From assembly GCF_000169375.1 (NCBI RefSeq), contig NZ_AAXY01000012.1, positions 1 to 64,000 of the forward strand: 64,000 bases of DNA, in the 5' to 3' direction. The stretch is from Marinobacter sp. ELB17. GTDB taxonomy: Bacteria > Pseudomonadota > Gammaproteobacteria > Pseudomonadales > Oleiphilaceae. Below the pieces are notes generated by a model. That model was not told the origin of the DNA. It worked only from the letters and a program-made list of their open reading frames with translations, and did not search any database. The translations under genes and the position numbers were made by a program. Positions 31,286 to 40,507 of the stretch are shown piece after piece. Every line of letters begins with the position of its first letter. Positions within the stretch are counted from its first letter, which is position 1.

Positions 31286-32266
31286 TCAGCCGCGCTCGAA
31301 GGGTGTGCCGAACTCGGCAAACTCTGCGTCTACTTCTTCAGCCACCTCAGCGATCAGTCGGCGCAACCATTGGTGGTCGGCGTTGTGTTGCAGCAGAGGG
31401 CTCCAGGCCATTTTCAAATCAAATGGCGGGATGTCGAAGGGCGGCACTTTGGACACCAGGTTCGGGTTGTCGCGCTGGAGCCAAGCCGCCCGTGATGGCA
31501 GCGTGGCAATCAGATCGTGTTGCTCGGCCAGCAGCATGGCCACCTGATAGTGGCGGGTAAACACTGAAATCTGCCGTTTATGGCCAATCTTGGCCAGGGC
31601 CTCATCAACCCAGCCGAGGCGCTGCACATCTTTAGGATTCACCCCTACCCCCACGCCAAACCCGGTCTTACTGACCCAGATGTGGCTGGCCTGAAGATAG
31701 CTTTCCAGGGTAAACGATTGTTTCAAAATCGGGTTTTCAGCATTCATCAGGCAGGCAAAATATTCGCTCCACAGGGTTTTCTGGTGAAACGACTGGGGGA
31801 TCTTGTCGAAGCGGTTAATGGCCATATCCAGCCTGCCCTGCTCCACATCCAGAAAACTGACGTCGCTAGGGGTTAATACATCCAGAGTCACCTGCGGAGC
31901 TTCCTGACGTAAACGCCGCAGTACTCGCGGCATCAGGCAGGACTCAGCGTAGTCACTGGCCATAATACGAAACACGCGCTGGCTGTTAATCGCGGAAAAC
32001 GGGGTTTTATCCTGCATCACCTGCTCGATGCTGGACACAATCGAACGCACCACTGGCTGCAGCTCCCGGGCTCTTTCAGTGGCGGTCATGCCTTCGCTGG
32101 TGCGCACCAGCAAGGGGTCACCAAACAACTGGCGCAACCGTCGCAAGCCGTTACTCATGGCGGGCTGGGTAATGCCCAGATGATTGGCCGCCTTGGTTAC
32201 ATTGCACTCACGCAGCAGCACATCCAGGTATACCAGCAGGTTCAGGTCTACGCGGGAAATATCCAA
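31286..32266 (-). CDS. LysR-type transcriptional regulator
   Basis: 326 residues. The N-terminal winged helix-turn-helix is RECNVTKAANHLGITQPAMS with RVDLNLLVYLDVLL before it, the NodD/NahR/LeuO subtype. A substrate-binding PBP2-like domain extends to the end. The inducer is unknown. Its start lies 108 bases from the divergent unknown gene at 32375, a likely regulatory target because LysR genes usually control their divergent neighbour. Confidence 0.92.
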   Translation of the reverse strand: MDISRVDLNLLVYLDVLLRECNVTKAANHLGITQPAMSNGLRRLRQLFGDPLLVRTSEGMTATERARELQPVVRSIVSSIEQVMQDKTPFSAINSQRVFRIMASDYAESCLMPRVLRRLRQEAPQVTLDVLTPSDVSFLDVEQGRLDMAINRFDKIPQSFHQKTLWSEYFACLMNAENPILKQSFTLESYLQASHIWVSKTGFGVGVGVNPKDVQRLGWVDEALAKIGHKRQISVFTRHYQVAMLLAEQHDLIATLPSRAAWLQRDNPNLVSKVPPFDIPPFDLKMAWSPLLQHNADHQWLRRLIAEVAEEVDAEFAEFGTPFERG

Positions 32267-32374
32267 GGCCTGCTCTCCTTCACATTTAAAAACATTCTTA
32301 AGGCGCTATTTCTGATACCCTTTTTATAACTACTAAACCTGCACTAGCTTGCCTACGGAGTCTCGTCGTAAGTC

Positions 32375-33148
32375 ATGGAACCTTCAACACTTGTCCTGCT
32401 CTTAGCAGCCGTGGTTGCCATTGCGATTACTGTGGTCACCATCAGCCACCTGCGTGAAAAAGCCCGCATTCAGCGCATTCGCCGCATTGCCATGCTGGAA
32501 AAGAGCTACAAACTCGCCAATCGGCTTTTATCGGAACTGCCAGGCCAGTATCTGACCAGTGATTTGAAGCTGATCCTTATCAAACAAATGGAACACAGCT
32601 GCAATGGCCTGGCGACCCTGCACACAGCCCTGCCAATTGATCAACGGCGCGATGCGCTGGGCCAGCTGAAGCAGCAGATACGCGACGGTGCAGACAAAAC
32701 AGTGCAGATGCACATAGATTTACCGCAAAAAGCCACCGCGGTCAAAGATCTACTGCAGAGCCTTTTCGCCCTATTAGAGACGATGCACAAGGCCGGCCGG
32801 TTGGACGCCGCCACAGCGCGGAAGAACCTGAAATACGTGCTGTTTCTGGTGCACAAAACCCATACTGATCTGCATGTTTTTCAGGCTCGGGATTGTGTGC
32901 GCCAGAACGAAATACGTAAAGCCATTCACGCATACCATCTGGCCAGCACCGAAATGGGCAAATCTGCGGATAATCCCGTGGCCATGAAAGCCGTGAAAAG
33001 CTTCCGCACCCGCATCAAGGAACTGGAGGCGCTGACCGGCACAGAGACTGACAACGCAAGCCTTGACGCTCACCGCAAGCAGGATAAAGAGTGGGATAGC
33101 GTTCTGGAAGACGACAGCTGGAAGAAAAAAACCAACTACGACGATTAA
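32375..33148 (+). CDS. Unknown membrane-anchored helical protein
   Basis: 257 residues. One N-terminal membrane helix (STLVLLLAAVVAIAITVVTI, residues 4-24) is followed by a basic stretch (REKARIQRIRRIAMLEKSYK) and a long helical cytoplasmic part with mostly charged heptads. The C-terminus is acidic (DKEWDSVLEDDSWKKK). I do not recognise a known family. Divergent from the LysR gene and convergent with the peroxidase gene, whose stop is only 9 bases away. Confidence 0.8.
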   Translation: MEPSTLVLLLAAVVAIAITVVTISHLREKARIQRIRRIAMLEKSYKLANRLLSELPGQYLTSDLKLILIKQMEHSCNGLATLHTALPIDQRRDALGQLKQQIRDGADKTVQMHIDLPQKATAVKDLLQSLFALLETMHKAGRLDAATARKNLKYVLFLVHKTHTDLHVFQARDCVRQNEIRKAIHAYHLASTEMGKSADNPVAMKAVKSFRTRIKELEALTGTETDNASLDAHRKQDKEWDSVLEDDSWKKKTNYDD

Positions 33149-33157
33149 AAGGGGCAC

Positions 33158-33640
33158 CTAACCCAGCGCCTTTTCGATGTCGGCACGAATCTCGGCAGGC
33201 TTGGTGGTGGGAGGGTAGCGCTTGAGCACCTCGCCGTCGCGATTCACCAGAAACTTGGTAAAGTTCCACTTTACTTGCTTGGACCCCAGCAGCCCCGAGG
33301 CTTCATGCTTTAGATAGCGGTAAAGCGGATGTGTGTTATCGCCGTTTACCTCAACTTTCGCAAACATCGGAAAGCTGACTCCGTAGTTCAGCGAACAAAA
33401 CTGTCCGATGCTGTCGTTGCTGCCTGGATCCTGATTCATAAACTGATTGCAGGGAAAACCCAGCACTTCCAGGCCCCGATCAGCCAGGTCGCTATAAAGC
33501 GACTGCAGACCCTCAAACTGTGGCGTGAAACCGCATTTGCTGGCGGTGTTCACAATCAGCAAGACTTTGCCCTGGTAAACAGCCATGCTTTGGGCGTTAC
33601 CGCGAATGTCTGCTACCTCAAAATCGTATATGCCGGCCAT
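33158..33640 (-). CDS. Glutathione/thioredoxin peroxidase (cysteine type)
   Basis: 160 residues. The peroxidatic Cys is in NTASKCGFTPQFEGLQSLY, Gln and Trp partners follow in GFPCNQFMNQDPG and KVKWNFTKFLV, and the resolving Cys is probably in the CNQF helix. This is the small bacterial BtuE/BsaA form, which usually accepts thioredoxin or glutathione and reduces lipid hydroperoxides. Confidence 0.94.
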   Translation of the reverse strand: MAGIYDFEVADIRGNAQSMAVYQGKVLLIVNTASKCGFTPQFEGLQSLYSDLADRGLEVLGFPCNQFMNQDPGSNDSIGQFCSLNYGVSFPMFAKVEVNGDNTHPLYRYLKHEASGLLGSKQVKWNFTKFLVNRDGEVLKRYPPTTKPAEIRADIEKALG

Positions 33641-33942
33641 CGCGCTGTTCCTTCTATCTGAAATACAGTGGAATATTATCTAAAATACGGTGAACTACTA
33701 GGGAACTTTGTCGAACACCAAGTTTAGCACTCGTTGCCAGCCTGCGGGCAGATTACTATTTCACAAGCAACCGCGGAATCTGCCGTAACCCAGTGTCCCG
33801 TCTGGCTAATAGCCAGACGGGACACTGGCACTATTCATCATAATTCAACTGTTGTTCAGGGCTCCCGCTCCATTAGAATAGAAAGCGACTTCCTGATTTT
33901 TTTATTCGCCGCAACATACGTCAAAGAAAGGATAGACTGGGC
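33641..33942. promoter_or_regulatory. Intergenic region holding a palindrome and the alaA leader
   Basis: About 300 bases between the divergent peroxidase and alaA genes, so two promoters are expected. The only clear structure is the perfect palindrome listed separately. AAAGGA about 15 bases before the alaA ATG may be its ribosome-binding site. No ORF worth calling was seen. Confidence 0.5.
33791..33827. repeat. Perfect 17-bp inverted repeat of the dispersed TGTCCCGTCTGGC motif
   Basis: CAGTGTCCCGTCTGGCT, then AAT, then AGCCAGACGGGACACTG: perfectly paired arms with a 3-nt loop. No T run follows on either strand, so a simple terminator is unlikely. One arm matches the cspD 3' end (24423) and, less exactly, the two copies near 59.4 kb. 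Confidence 0.85.
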
Positions 33943-35157
33943 ATGCAGAATTATCACAAATCCACCAAACTGGACAATGTGTGCTACGACATACGCGGCG
34001 TGGTTCTGCGTGAAGCGCGGCGCCTGGAAGAAGAAGGCCATCGCGTACTGAAGCTGAATATCGGCAACCCGGCCAGCTTTGAGCTCGATGTACCTGAAGA
34101 AATTCAGCAAGATGTCATCTACAACATGCACCTGGCCCAGGGCTATGTGGAATCCAAAGGCCTGTTTTCCGCGCGCAAAGCGGTGATGCACTATTGCCAG
34201 CAGCGCGGCATCGACAAAGTCGACATTGATGACATTTACCTGGGCAACGGGGTCAGCGAACTGATCGTAATGTCTATGCAGGCCATGCTCAATACCGGCG
34301 ACGAAGTGTTGATCCCGGCACCTGATTACCCGCTGTGGACCGCCGCGGTAGCGCTTTCCAGCGGCAAGCCCGTGCATTATCACTGCGATGAACAGCAGGG
34401 CTGGTTTCCGGATATTGATGACATCCGCCGCAAAATCACCAAACGCACCCGGGCGATTGTGTTGATTAACCCCAACAACCCTACAGGCGCAGTCTATTCC
34501 ACCGAGGTGCTGCACCAAGTGATTGAGCTGGCGCGGGCCCACAACCTGATCATTTTATCTGACGAGATTTACGACAAGATTCTTTACGATGGCGTGACGC
34601 ATGTTTCTACCGCGTCCCTCGCCGATGACGTGCTATTTTTCACCTACAACGGCCTGTCGAAAAATTATCGTGCTGCAGGCTATCGATCCGGCTGGATGAT
34701 CATCAGCGGCGCCAAACACAAAGCCACCGACCTGGTTGAGGGCATCGAAATGCTCTCGAACATGCGCCTGTGCGCCAACGTACCAGCCCAGTTGGCCATC
34801 CAGACGGCTTTGGGTGGCTATCAATCCATCAACGATCTGGTGATTCCCGGCGGCCGCCTGTTCGAGCAGCGCCAGGCGGCGTGGGAATTGCTCAACGACA
34901 TTCCCGGCGTCAGTTGCGTAAAGCCCCAGGGTGCACTCTACTTGTTCCCCAAACTGGATCCCAAGCGCTACCCCATCGTCAACGATGAGAAACTGGTACT
35001 GGACCTGCTGATTCAGGAAAAGATACTGCTGGTGCAGGGTTCCGCTTTTAATGTAAAAGACAGACAGCATCTGCGGGTTGTTTTCCTTCCGCGCAAAGAC
35101 ACTCTGGCCGATGCCGTGGGCCGCCTGGGGCGATTCCTGGAACAATACAAGCAGTAA
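33943..35157 (+). CDS. alaA: Alanine-type PLP aminotransferase (AlaA family)
   Basis: 404 residues, fold-type I class I aminotransferase. LNIGNPASFELDVPEEI at the N-terminus, the PLP-lysine in TYNGLSKNYRAAGYRSGWM, INPNNPTGAVYS and the C-terminal Arg region match glutamate-pyruvate aminotransferase AlaA of E. coli. It makes alanine from pyruvate and glutamate. Immediately upstream of htpX (88-base gap). The substrate is assigned from overall similarity. Confidence 0.93.
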   Translation: MQNYHKSTKLDNVCYDIRGVVLREARRLEEEGHRVLKLNIGNPASFELDVPEEIQQDVIYNMHLAQGYVESKGLFSARKAVMHYCQQRGIDKVDIDDIYLGNGVSELIVMSMQAMLNTGDEVLIPAPDYPLWTAAVALSSGKPVHYHCDEQQGWFPDIDDIRRKITKRTRAIVLINPNNPTGAVYSTEVLHQVIELARAHNLIILSDEIYDKILYDGVTHVSTASLADDVLFFTYNGLSKNYRAAGYRSGWMIISGAKHKATDLVEGIEMLSNMRLCANVPAQLAIQTALGGYQSINDLVIPGGRLFEQRQAAWELLNDIPGVSCVKPQGALYLFPKLDPKRYPIVNDEKLVLDLLIQEKILLVQGSAFNVKDRQHLRVVFLPRKDTLADAVGRLGRFLEQYKQ

Positions 35158-35245
35158 GGCTGTCTCCTCTTCTGGCCGGCCTGATTCACAGGCCTTTTTA
35201 TAGGCACATTCGCAGGCACGGGTCCATTCACAAGAGAAGGAAGCT

Positions 35246-36127
35246 ATGAGAATACTGCTGTTTCTGGCCACCAACCTGGCGGTAATCCTGGTGGCCAGTT
35301 TCACTTTGAGATTACTGGGCGTAGACAACTATCTGGCCCAGAACGGTATTGATTACAGCTCTCTGCTGGTGTTTGCGGCCTTATTTGGCTTTGCCGGCTC
35401 CCTTATATCGCTGCTGATTTCAAAACCCATGGCGAAATGGAGCACCAAAGCCCGGGTGATTGACACACCGCGCGCACCGGTGGAGCGATGGTTACTGGAA
35501 ACCGTAGCGGAGCTGGCCAAAAACGCCGGTGTTGGCATGCCTGAAGTGGCCATTTTCCCCGCCAGCCAGTCCAACGCTTTTGCCACCGGCTGGAATAAAA
35601 ACAAAGCGTTGGTGGCGGTCAGTGAGGGCCTGCTCAGCCGGTTCAGCAAAGACGAGGTTCGCGCTGTGGTGGGCCATGAAATCGGCCACGTAGCCAACGG
35701 CGACATGGTGACCCTGGCGTTGATTCAGGGCGTGGTAAACACCTTTGTTATTTTCGCAGCGCGAGTTATTGGCTCCTTTGTCGACCGCGTGGTGTTCAAG
35801 AATCAAAGCGGCCACGGTATGGGCTTCTTTATTGTCAGCATGGTGGCAGAGCTTGTTTTAGGCATCCTGGCCAGCACCATTGTGTTCTGGTTCTCCCGCC
35901 GCCGGGAATTTCGCGCCGACATCGCCGGCGCCCAACTGGCAGGCCGCGCAGCCATGATCAGTGCCCTGAGACGACTGAAACAGGAAAGCCAAGTACCAGA
36001 CCAGATGCCCGATACCCTGCAGGCGTTTGCCATCAACCGGGCCCATCGGAGTGGCCTGAGTGCTTTGTTCATGACCCACCCGCCGCTAGAACGGCGCATC
36101 GAGGCGTTACAGCAGGCCAAACTTTAA
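35246..36127 (+). CDS. htpX: Protease HtpX
   Basis: 293-residue inner-membrane zinc metalloprotease of the M48B family. The HEXXH motif is [13 protein letters not shown]; the third ligand Glu lies in [15 protein letters not shown]. Two N-terminal helices ([18 protein letters not shown] and [20 protein letters not shown]) and two more after the motif are visible. Quality control of membrane proteins together with FtsH. Confidence 0.97.
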   Translation: MRILLFLATNLAVILVASFTLRLLGVDNYLAQNGIDYSSLLVFAALFGFAGSLISLLISKPMAKWSTKARVIDTPRAPVERWLLETVAELAKNAGVGMPEVAIFPASQSNAFATGWNKNKALVAVSEGLLSRFSKDEVRAVVGHEIGHVANGDMVTLALIQGVVNTFVIFAARVIGSFVDRVVFKNQSGHGMGFFIVSMVAELVLGILASTIVFWFSRRREFRADIAGAQLAGRAAMISALRRLKQESQVPDQMPDTLQAFAINRAHRSGLSALFMTHPPLERRIEALQQAKL

Positions 36128-36147
36128 AAAAAGTATAAATACTCCCT

Positions 36148-36338
36148 ATGCTCAACAAGCGGGGCGTGAACAGTAAAAGCAGTAAAGACCCGTTGATAAG
36201 CCACGACGAGATACCAGCAGGCAGCGACGACCCGCGGCTGAACGTGTTGCACAAGTCGATCCGCTTTGGCTACGTGTGCTGGCAATACTGATAGACGTGG
36301 AAGACATTCTCAGGCGTTTGGTGCGTATCAAAACCTGA
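36148..36338 (+). other. Possible small or broken ORF between htpX and the LysR gene
   Basis: An ATG at 36148 opens a 47-codon frame ending at 36291 (C-terminus IRFGYVCWQY). The next frame reads on across that stop as VLAILIDVEDILRRLVRIKT and ends at 36338. The two halves look protein-like and could be one gene split by a frameshift, or chance. No good ribosome-binding site precedes the ATG, and I do not recognise the product. Confidence 0.25.
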
Positions 36339-36357
36339 CCTTACAGCGGAGGCAACT

Positions 36358-37275
36358 CTGAACAATCTGAATCTGCGCCATCTGCATTATTTTTGGGTGA
36401 TTTCCCGCCTGGGCTCTGTGGTAGCCGCAGCCGATCATCTTGAGCTGACACCGCAAACGCTCAGCGGCCAACTGGCAAGCCTGGAGGCACAGCTGGGCGG
36501 TGCTCTGTTCCACCGCGCCAACCGGGCTTTGCAACTCACCGATTTTGGACATACCGTGTTCAGCTACGCCGACGAAATGTTCAAGACTGCACAGGCGCTG
36601 TCTGATCTGGTGAGCAAGCCTGCCCAGGATCGCCCGCTGCGACTGACAGTGGGTATCTGCGCCTCGATTCATAAGTTGATCGCCTATCGTTTGCTGAAAC
36701 CGGCGCTGGAACTGCCGCGCACTGTAAAGCTGCGCTGCCAGACCGGTGACCTCTCACAACTTTTGAAATGCCTGCACCAGCGCTCTCTTGACGTCATACT
36801 CAGCGACCGCCCGCCTGCGGATAAAGACGCGCCCCAGGTGCGCTGCTACGCATTAAGCCGCTCCTCCATGTCGCTGTTTGCGGTACCCGAGCTGGCCCTA
36901 CGTCTGGCCAGTGATTTTCCCCAAAGCCTGAATCATCAGCCGTTTTTGGCCACCGCTCTGGATGCACCTTACATCACTGAGCTGAAAAACTGGTTTGCCA
37001 GTCGCAACATCGCGGTCAATGTCGTGGCAGAAGTTGACGACAGCGCCCTGATCAAAGTCTTCGGCCACCAGGGTGTGGGCTATTTCGCTGCACCTACGGC
37101 GATCTGCGACGAAGTATGCCGGCAATATCGGGTTGCTCACATTGCCACCATTAACGAGGTTCAGGACACGCTGTTCGCCATCACCCGCGACCACGGCAGC
37201 CACGATGCCGCGGTGCAGGCCATTATTGAAGGACCTATGGCCACCGTGGAAAGCATCGAAAATTCCGATGCATAA
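36358..37275 (+). CDS. LysR family regulator resembling NhaR, probably starting at CTG
   Basis: About 305 residues. The family N-terminus NLNLRHLHYFWVISRLGSVV is readable only if translation starts upstream of the GTG at 36397. In that frame no ATG, GTG or TTG occurs between the upstream region and 36397. CTG 36358 has GCGGAGG six bases before it and would give (M)NNLNLRHLHYFWV, exactly where NhaR homologues begin. The HTH is LTPQTLSGQLASLEAQ. NhaR activates sodium/proton antiporter genes in enterobacteria; the target here is unknown. Confidence 0.85.
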   Translation: MNNLNLRHLHYFWVISRLGSVVAAADHLELTPQTLSGQLASLEAQLGGALFHRANRALQLTDFGHTVFSYADEMFKTAQALSDLVSKPAQDRPLRLTVGICASIHKLIAYRLLKPALELPRTVKLRCQTGDLSQLLKCLHQRSLDVILSDRPPADKDAPQVRCYALSRSSMSLFAVPELALRLASDFPQSLNHQPFLATALDAPYITELKNWFASRNIAVNVVAEVDDSALIKVFGHQGVGYFAAPTAICDEVCRQYRVAHIATINEVQDTLFAITRDHGSHDAAVQAIIEGPMATVESIENSDA

Positions 37276-37365
37276 GGCCGAAGAAACTTTATTTTTTTCG
37301 AGTCGTACTTAATGGATGATCAAGTCGTACACCATGCAACGTGCACCACACCAGGAGTGGCGATC

Positions 37366-37707
37366 ATGAAAACGATCCATAAGTTTCGACTTGAAGGCGG
37401 TAAGGTTATCAACACCCTGAAATTGCGGGAGGGCTACAGAGCGGTGCGCTGCGAGTACGTAGTGCCCGACAAGTGCGTATACCTGTGGGTTGAACAGCCA
37501 TTGAATGTTGACATTGCAACGGTGGTGCGGCAGTTCGTTGTGACGTTTTCAGGAGACCCGGTACCCATCCACTACAGCTATGTAGACACCGCCATCGACA
37601 CGCTGGGCGCCGAAGCCTATCACGTGTTCGAAGTGTCCGGGGCGGCTACCGGCGAGATGCTGGCCAAGGGAGAAGTGCACGCCGAACCTCAGGCTGCCGC
37701 GCGCTAA
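37366..37707 (+). CDS. Small conserved protein, DUF7352-like
   Basis: 113 residues from ATG 37366, with AGGAG eight bases upstream; an ATG at 37312 would add 18 unlikely residues. MKTIHKFRLEGG and CVYLWVEQP resemble short phage and plasmid proteins annotated DUF7352. The function is unknown. Ends near a strong terminator shared with convergent pdxB. Confidence 0.75.
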   Translation: MKTIHKFRLEGGKVINTLKLREGYRAVRCEYVVPDKCVYLWVEQPLNVDIATVVRQFVVTFSGDPVPIHYSYVDTAIDTLGAEAYHVFEVSGAATGEMLAKGEVHAEPQAAAR

Positions 37708-37761
37708 GGCGCCGCTTTTAAACAGTGGCCGTCGGGATTGGTCTGCAGGATTCGACCTTAG

Positions 37762-37801
37762 CAAAACCAAAACAGGACTTAATGAGCCTGTTTTGGTTTT
37801 G
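37762..37801. terminator. Bidirectional terminator between the DUF7352-like gene and pdxB
   Basis: Perfect 15-bp stem CAAAACCAAAACAGG / CCTGTTTTGGTTTTG with a 10-nt loop, located between convergent genes. The stem itself supplies T-rich ends on both strands. Confidence 0.8.
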
Positions 37802-37817
37802 AGCGGTAAAGCGGACG

Positions 37818-38984
37818 TCAGATATTGACTTTGAATCCCAGCGAGCGAAACTGCTCTCCCATGGATTTACTGCTGCCCTTAAGCTGGATTTTCAGACTGG
37901 AACATTCACGGCGCACCGGATATTCCTTGCGAAGCCGATCAAAGGCTTGGGCGCGCTGCTGTTCGTCGCCCGCCATGCTCAGCCGTAAGCGAGCGTCGTC
38001 ACGGCGCGGATCGTAGCAGTTATGCAAAGCCAGCTGTATCGCATCATCGCCGGCGCTGCTGGTGAATGCCAGCTTACTTAGGGGAGGCTGGGGCAAATAC
38101 TGGCCTGCCTGTTTGCGCACGGGCAGGCCAAGAAAGCGGGACAGCGCCCGGTATATGGTTTCGGTGCCATGCACTTTGCCTTCCAGGCTGTAACCGGCAA
38201 TGTGCGGCGTGCCCAACCAAACCTGCTGCAGCAGCTGCGGGTCTATCTTAGGTTCATTTTCCCACACGTCCAGCACGACCGTGGGGGCATCTGGCTGCTG
38301 CAGCCGGGCAAGCAAAGCTGCGTTGTTGATCACTTCACCTCGCCCGCTGTTGATCAGTAGTTGACCGGACCCTAGTGTCGCAAGCTCTTGCGCACCCAAC
38401 AGGTGATAGGTTGGGTGCTCTCCATCGCGGGTTAGCGGGGTGTGCAGCGTTACCAAATCACACTCAAGCGCCTGCTCAAGGCTGGAAAATTCGGTCGCGC
38501 TTGGCTCGTCCAGCCCGTCGAACTGGGCCTGCTGCCTTGGCGGATCGCACAGAACAACGGTAAAGCCCAAGCGTTCCAGCCTTTGCGCCAGTAACCCGCC
38601 AACGTTGCCAGCCCCCACAATACCAACACTCTGGCGCGCCCAGTTGCTAAGCCCGCGCCTAGATGCGTGCAACGAAGCTACAGCCAGAACGTACTCAACC
38701 ACGCTGTTGGCATTGCAGCCGGGGGCGGCGCAAAAATGGATGCCCTGGGATTCTAGCCAGAACTGATCAACATGGTCGGTACCAATGGTGGTGGTACCCA
38801 CAAAACGCACCCGGCTGCCTTCCAGCAAGTCGCGATTTACCCGGGTAACCGAACGCACCAGCAACACATCGGCGTCGCGCACCTGGTCAGGGCTGAGCTC
38901 TCGGCCGTTGACCCGGCGAATGTCACCAAAATCGGAAAAAAACGAGTCCAGTAACGGAATGTTTTCGTCTGCAACAATCAACAT
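37818..38984 (-). CDS. pdxB: Erythronate-4-phosphate dehydrogenase
   Basis: 388 residues; second step of the DXP-dependent pyridoxal phosphate pathway. The start MLIVADENIPLLDSFFSDFG, NAD-binding GIVGAGNVGGLLAQRLERLG, and catalytic Arg/Glu/His in NSGRGEVIN, WENEPKIDP and GTPHIAGYSLEGK are present. The C-terminal DUF3410 dimerisation domain is complete, distinguishing PdxB from SerA. Confidence 0.97.
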   Translation of the reverse strand: MLIVADENIPLLDSFFSDFGDIRRVNGRELSPDQVRDADVLLVRSVTRVNRDLLEGSRVRFVGTTTIGTDHVDQFWLESQGIHFCAAPGCNANSVVEYVLAVASLHASRRGLSNWARQSVGIVGAGNVGGLLAQRLERLGFTVVLCDPPRQQAQFDGLDEPSATEFSSLEQALECDLVTLHTPLTRDGEHPTYHLLGAQELATLGSGQLLINSGRGEVINNAALLARLQQPDAPTVVLDVWENEPKIDPQLLQQVWLGTPHIAGYSLEGKVHGTETIYRALSRFLGLPVRKQAGQYLPQPPLSKLAFTSSAGDDAIQLALHNCYDPRRDDARLRLSMAGDEQQRAQAFDRLRKEYPVRRECSSLKIQLKGSSKSMGEQFRSLGFKVNI

Positions 38985-39115
38985 GCCGGTCGTCCGCCTT
39001 TTTATCTATACTGGTATGTGTCTAAACCGCTGCGTCTAAAACGTTATCTCTGAGCTTTTGTGTCCAGCGTCTCTATCCGAGCTGTGTTCAGGTCTCTCCA
39101 AAAAGTGCGCCTGAA

Positions 39116-40507
39116 TCAGCTTCTGCGCGGCCGGCTATTGCCACTGCGGTTGCCACTGCTACGGTTACCGGTCGGGCGCGTGCCCTGTGGCCGACGACCG
39201 CGTTTGCGGGCGATCGGGGCGTTGTCCATCGGCACCATCAAAGCTTCGTCCGGAACCTCGTTGGCAAGCTTCTGACCGATGTACTTTTCAATCGCCGGCA
39301 GGGCGAAGGAATCGTCTTCGCCGGCAAAGCTGATAGACACACCGGTGCTGCCGGCACGACCGGTACGACCGATACGGTGTACGTAATCTTCGGCGTTATC
39401 TGGCAGGTTATAGTTGAACACATGGGTTACGCCGTTAACGTGAATACCACGGCCTGCGACGTCTGTAGCCACCAGCACCTGAATGCTGCCGGCCTTGAAC
39501 TGCTCAAGGGTTTTCAGGCGTTTGGCCTGGGCAATCTCGCCAGACATCAGCGAAACAGATACCCCCTGATTGCGCAGGTCTTCTTCCAAATCACGGCACT
39601 GGTCACGGCGATTGGCGAACACCAGTGCCTTGTCCACTTCCGGGCGTTTCAGATAATTCACCAGCACCCTCAGTTTTTCATCATCGCCGACCAGGTACAC
39701 GGTCTGTTCAACCCGCTCGGCGGTTTTCTGCTCCGGCTCAATTTCCACAAACTCGGCGCTTTGGGTCCACATAGATGCAAGATTCAGTACATCCTGGTTA
39801 AACGTCGCGCTGAACAACAGCGTTTGGCGATCTTCCTTTGGCGTACACTTGCGGATGATGCGTTTAACATCCGGAATGAAGCCCATGTCGAGCATGCGGT
39901 CGGCTTCGTCAAGAATCAGAATATCGATTTGGTCGAGAAACACGTCCTGGGAGCCCAGAAAATCGATCAGCCGGCCTGGCGTTGCCACCAGAATATCCAC
40001 GACTTCGTTCTGTAACTGATCACGCTGCTTGTCGTAGTGCATACCGCCAACCACGGTCACGACTTTATGGCCGGTGTGGGCACACAACTGCTCAGCGTCT
40101 TTGGCGATCTGCATCGCCAACTCGCGGGTGGGCGCCAGCGCCAGAACCCGCGGCTCCGAGGCAAAGCGTTTGCTGTCTTCAATCGGGGTTTCCAGCATGG
40201 TCTGGATCGCGGTAATCAGAAATGCTGCGGTTTTACCGGTGCCGGTCTGGGCCTGGCCGATCAGGTCCTGGCAGGCCAGGGTCCAGGGCAGGGTTTCGGC
40301 CTGTATCGGGGTGCAGTATTCAAAGCCTATGGCGGCAATGGCCTGCTGCAGGCGATGATCCAGATTCAGATCGCTAAAACGCAAATCAGAGGTGTGGCTT
40401 CGATCAGTAGTAGGACTGTCAATAACGGGACTGTCACTAGCACTGGATATGTCGTTATCAACAGTAGACGTCGGGTTGCTGTCAGTAGGATTATTATCAA
40501 TGGTCAT
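39116..40507 (-). CDS. rhlB: DEAD-box ATP-dependent RNA helicase RhlB
   Basis: 463 residues. A low-complexity Asp/Ser/Thr-rich N-tail of about 40 residues is followed by motif Q (FEYCTPIQAETLPWTL), motif I AQTGTGKTAAF, Ia PTRELAMQI, II LDEADRMLDMG, III SAT, V TDVAGRGIHV and VI HRIGRTGRAG. The C-tail is Arg/Gly/Ser/Asn rich (RSSGNRSGNSRPRRS), suited to RNA binding. RhlB works with RNase E in mRNA decay. Its start overlaps the epmC stop by 4 bases. Confidence 0.94.
   Translation of the reverse strand: MTIDNNPTDSNPTSTVDNDISSASDSPVIDSPTTDRSHTSDLRFSDLNLDHRLQQAIAAIGFEYCTPIQAETLPWTLACQDLIGQAQTGTGKTAAFLITAIQTMLETPIEDSKRFASEPRVLALAPTRELAMQIAKDAEQLCAHTGHKVVTVVGGMHYDKQRDQLQNEVVDILVATPGRLIDFLGSQDVFLDQIDILILDEADRMLDMGFIPDVKRIIRKCTPKEDRQTLLFSATFNQDVLNLASMWTQSAEFVEIEPEQKTAERVEQTVYLVGDDEKLRVLVNYLKRPEVDKALVFANRRDQCRDLEEDLRNQGVSVSLMSGEIAQAKRLKTLEQFKAGSIQVLVATDVAGRGIHVNGVTHVFNYNLPDNAEDYVHRIGRTGRAGSTGVSISFAGEDDSFALPAIEKYIGQKLANEVPDEALMVPMDNAPIARKRGRRPQGTRPTGNRSSGNRSGNSRPRRS

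Noticed and set aside
33791-33827. Palindrome considered as a rho-independent terminator
   Set aside because: No T run on either side, it lies between divergent genes where no terminator is needed, and its arm recurs elsewhere; a mobile or REP-like repeat is more likely.
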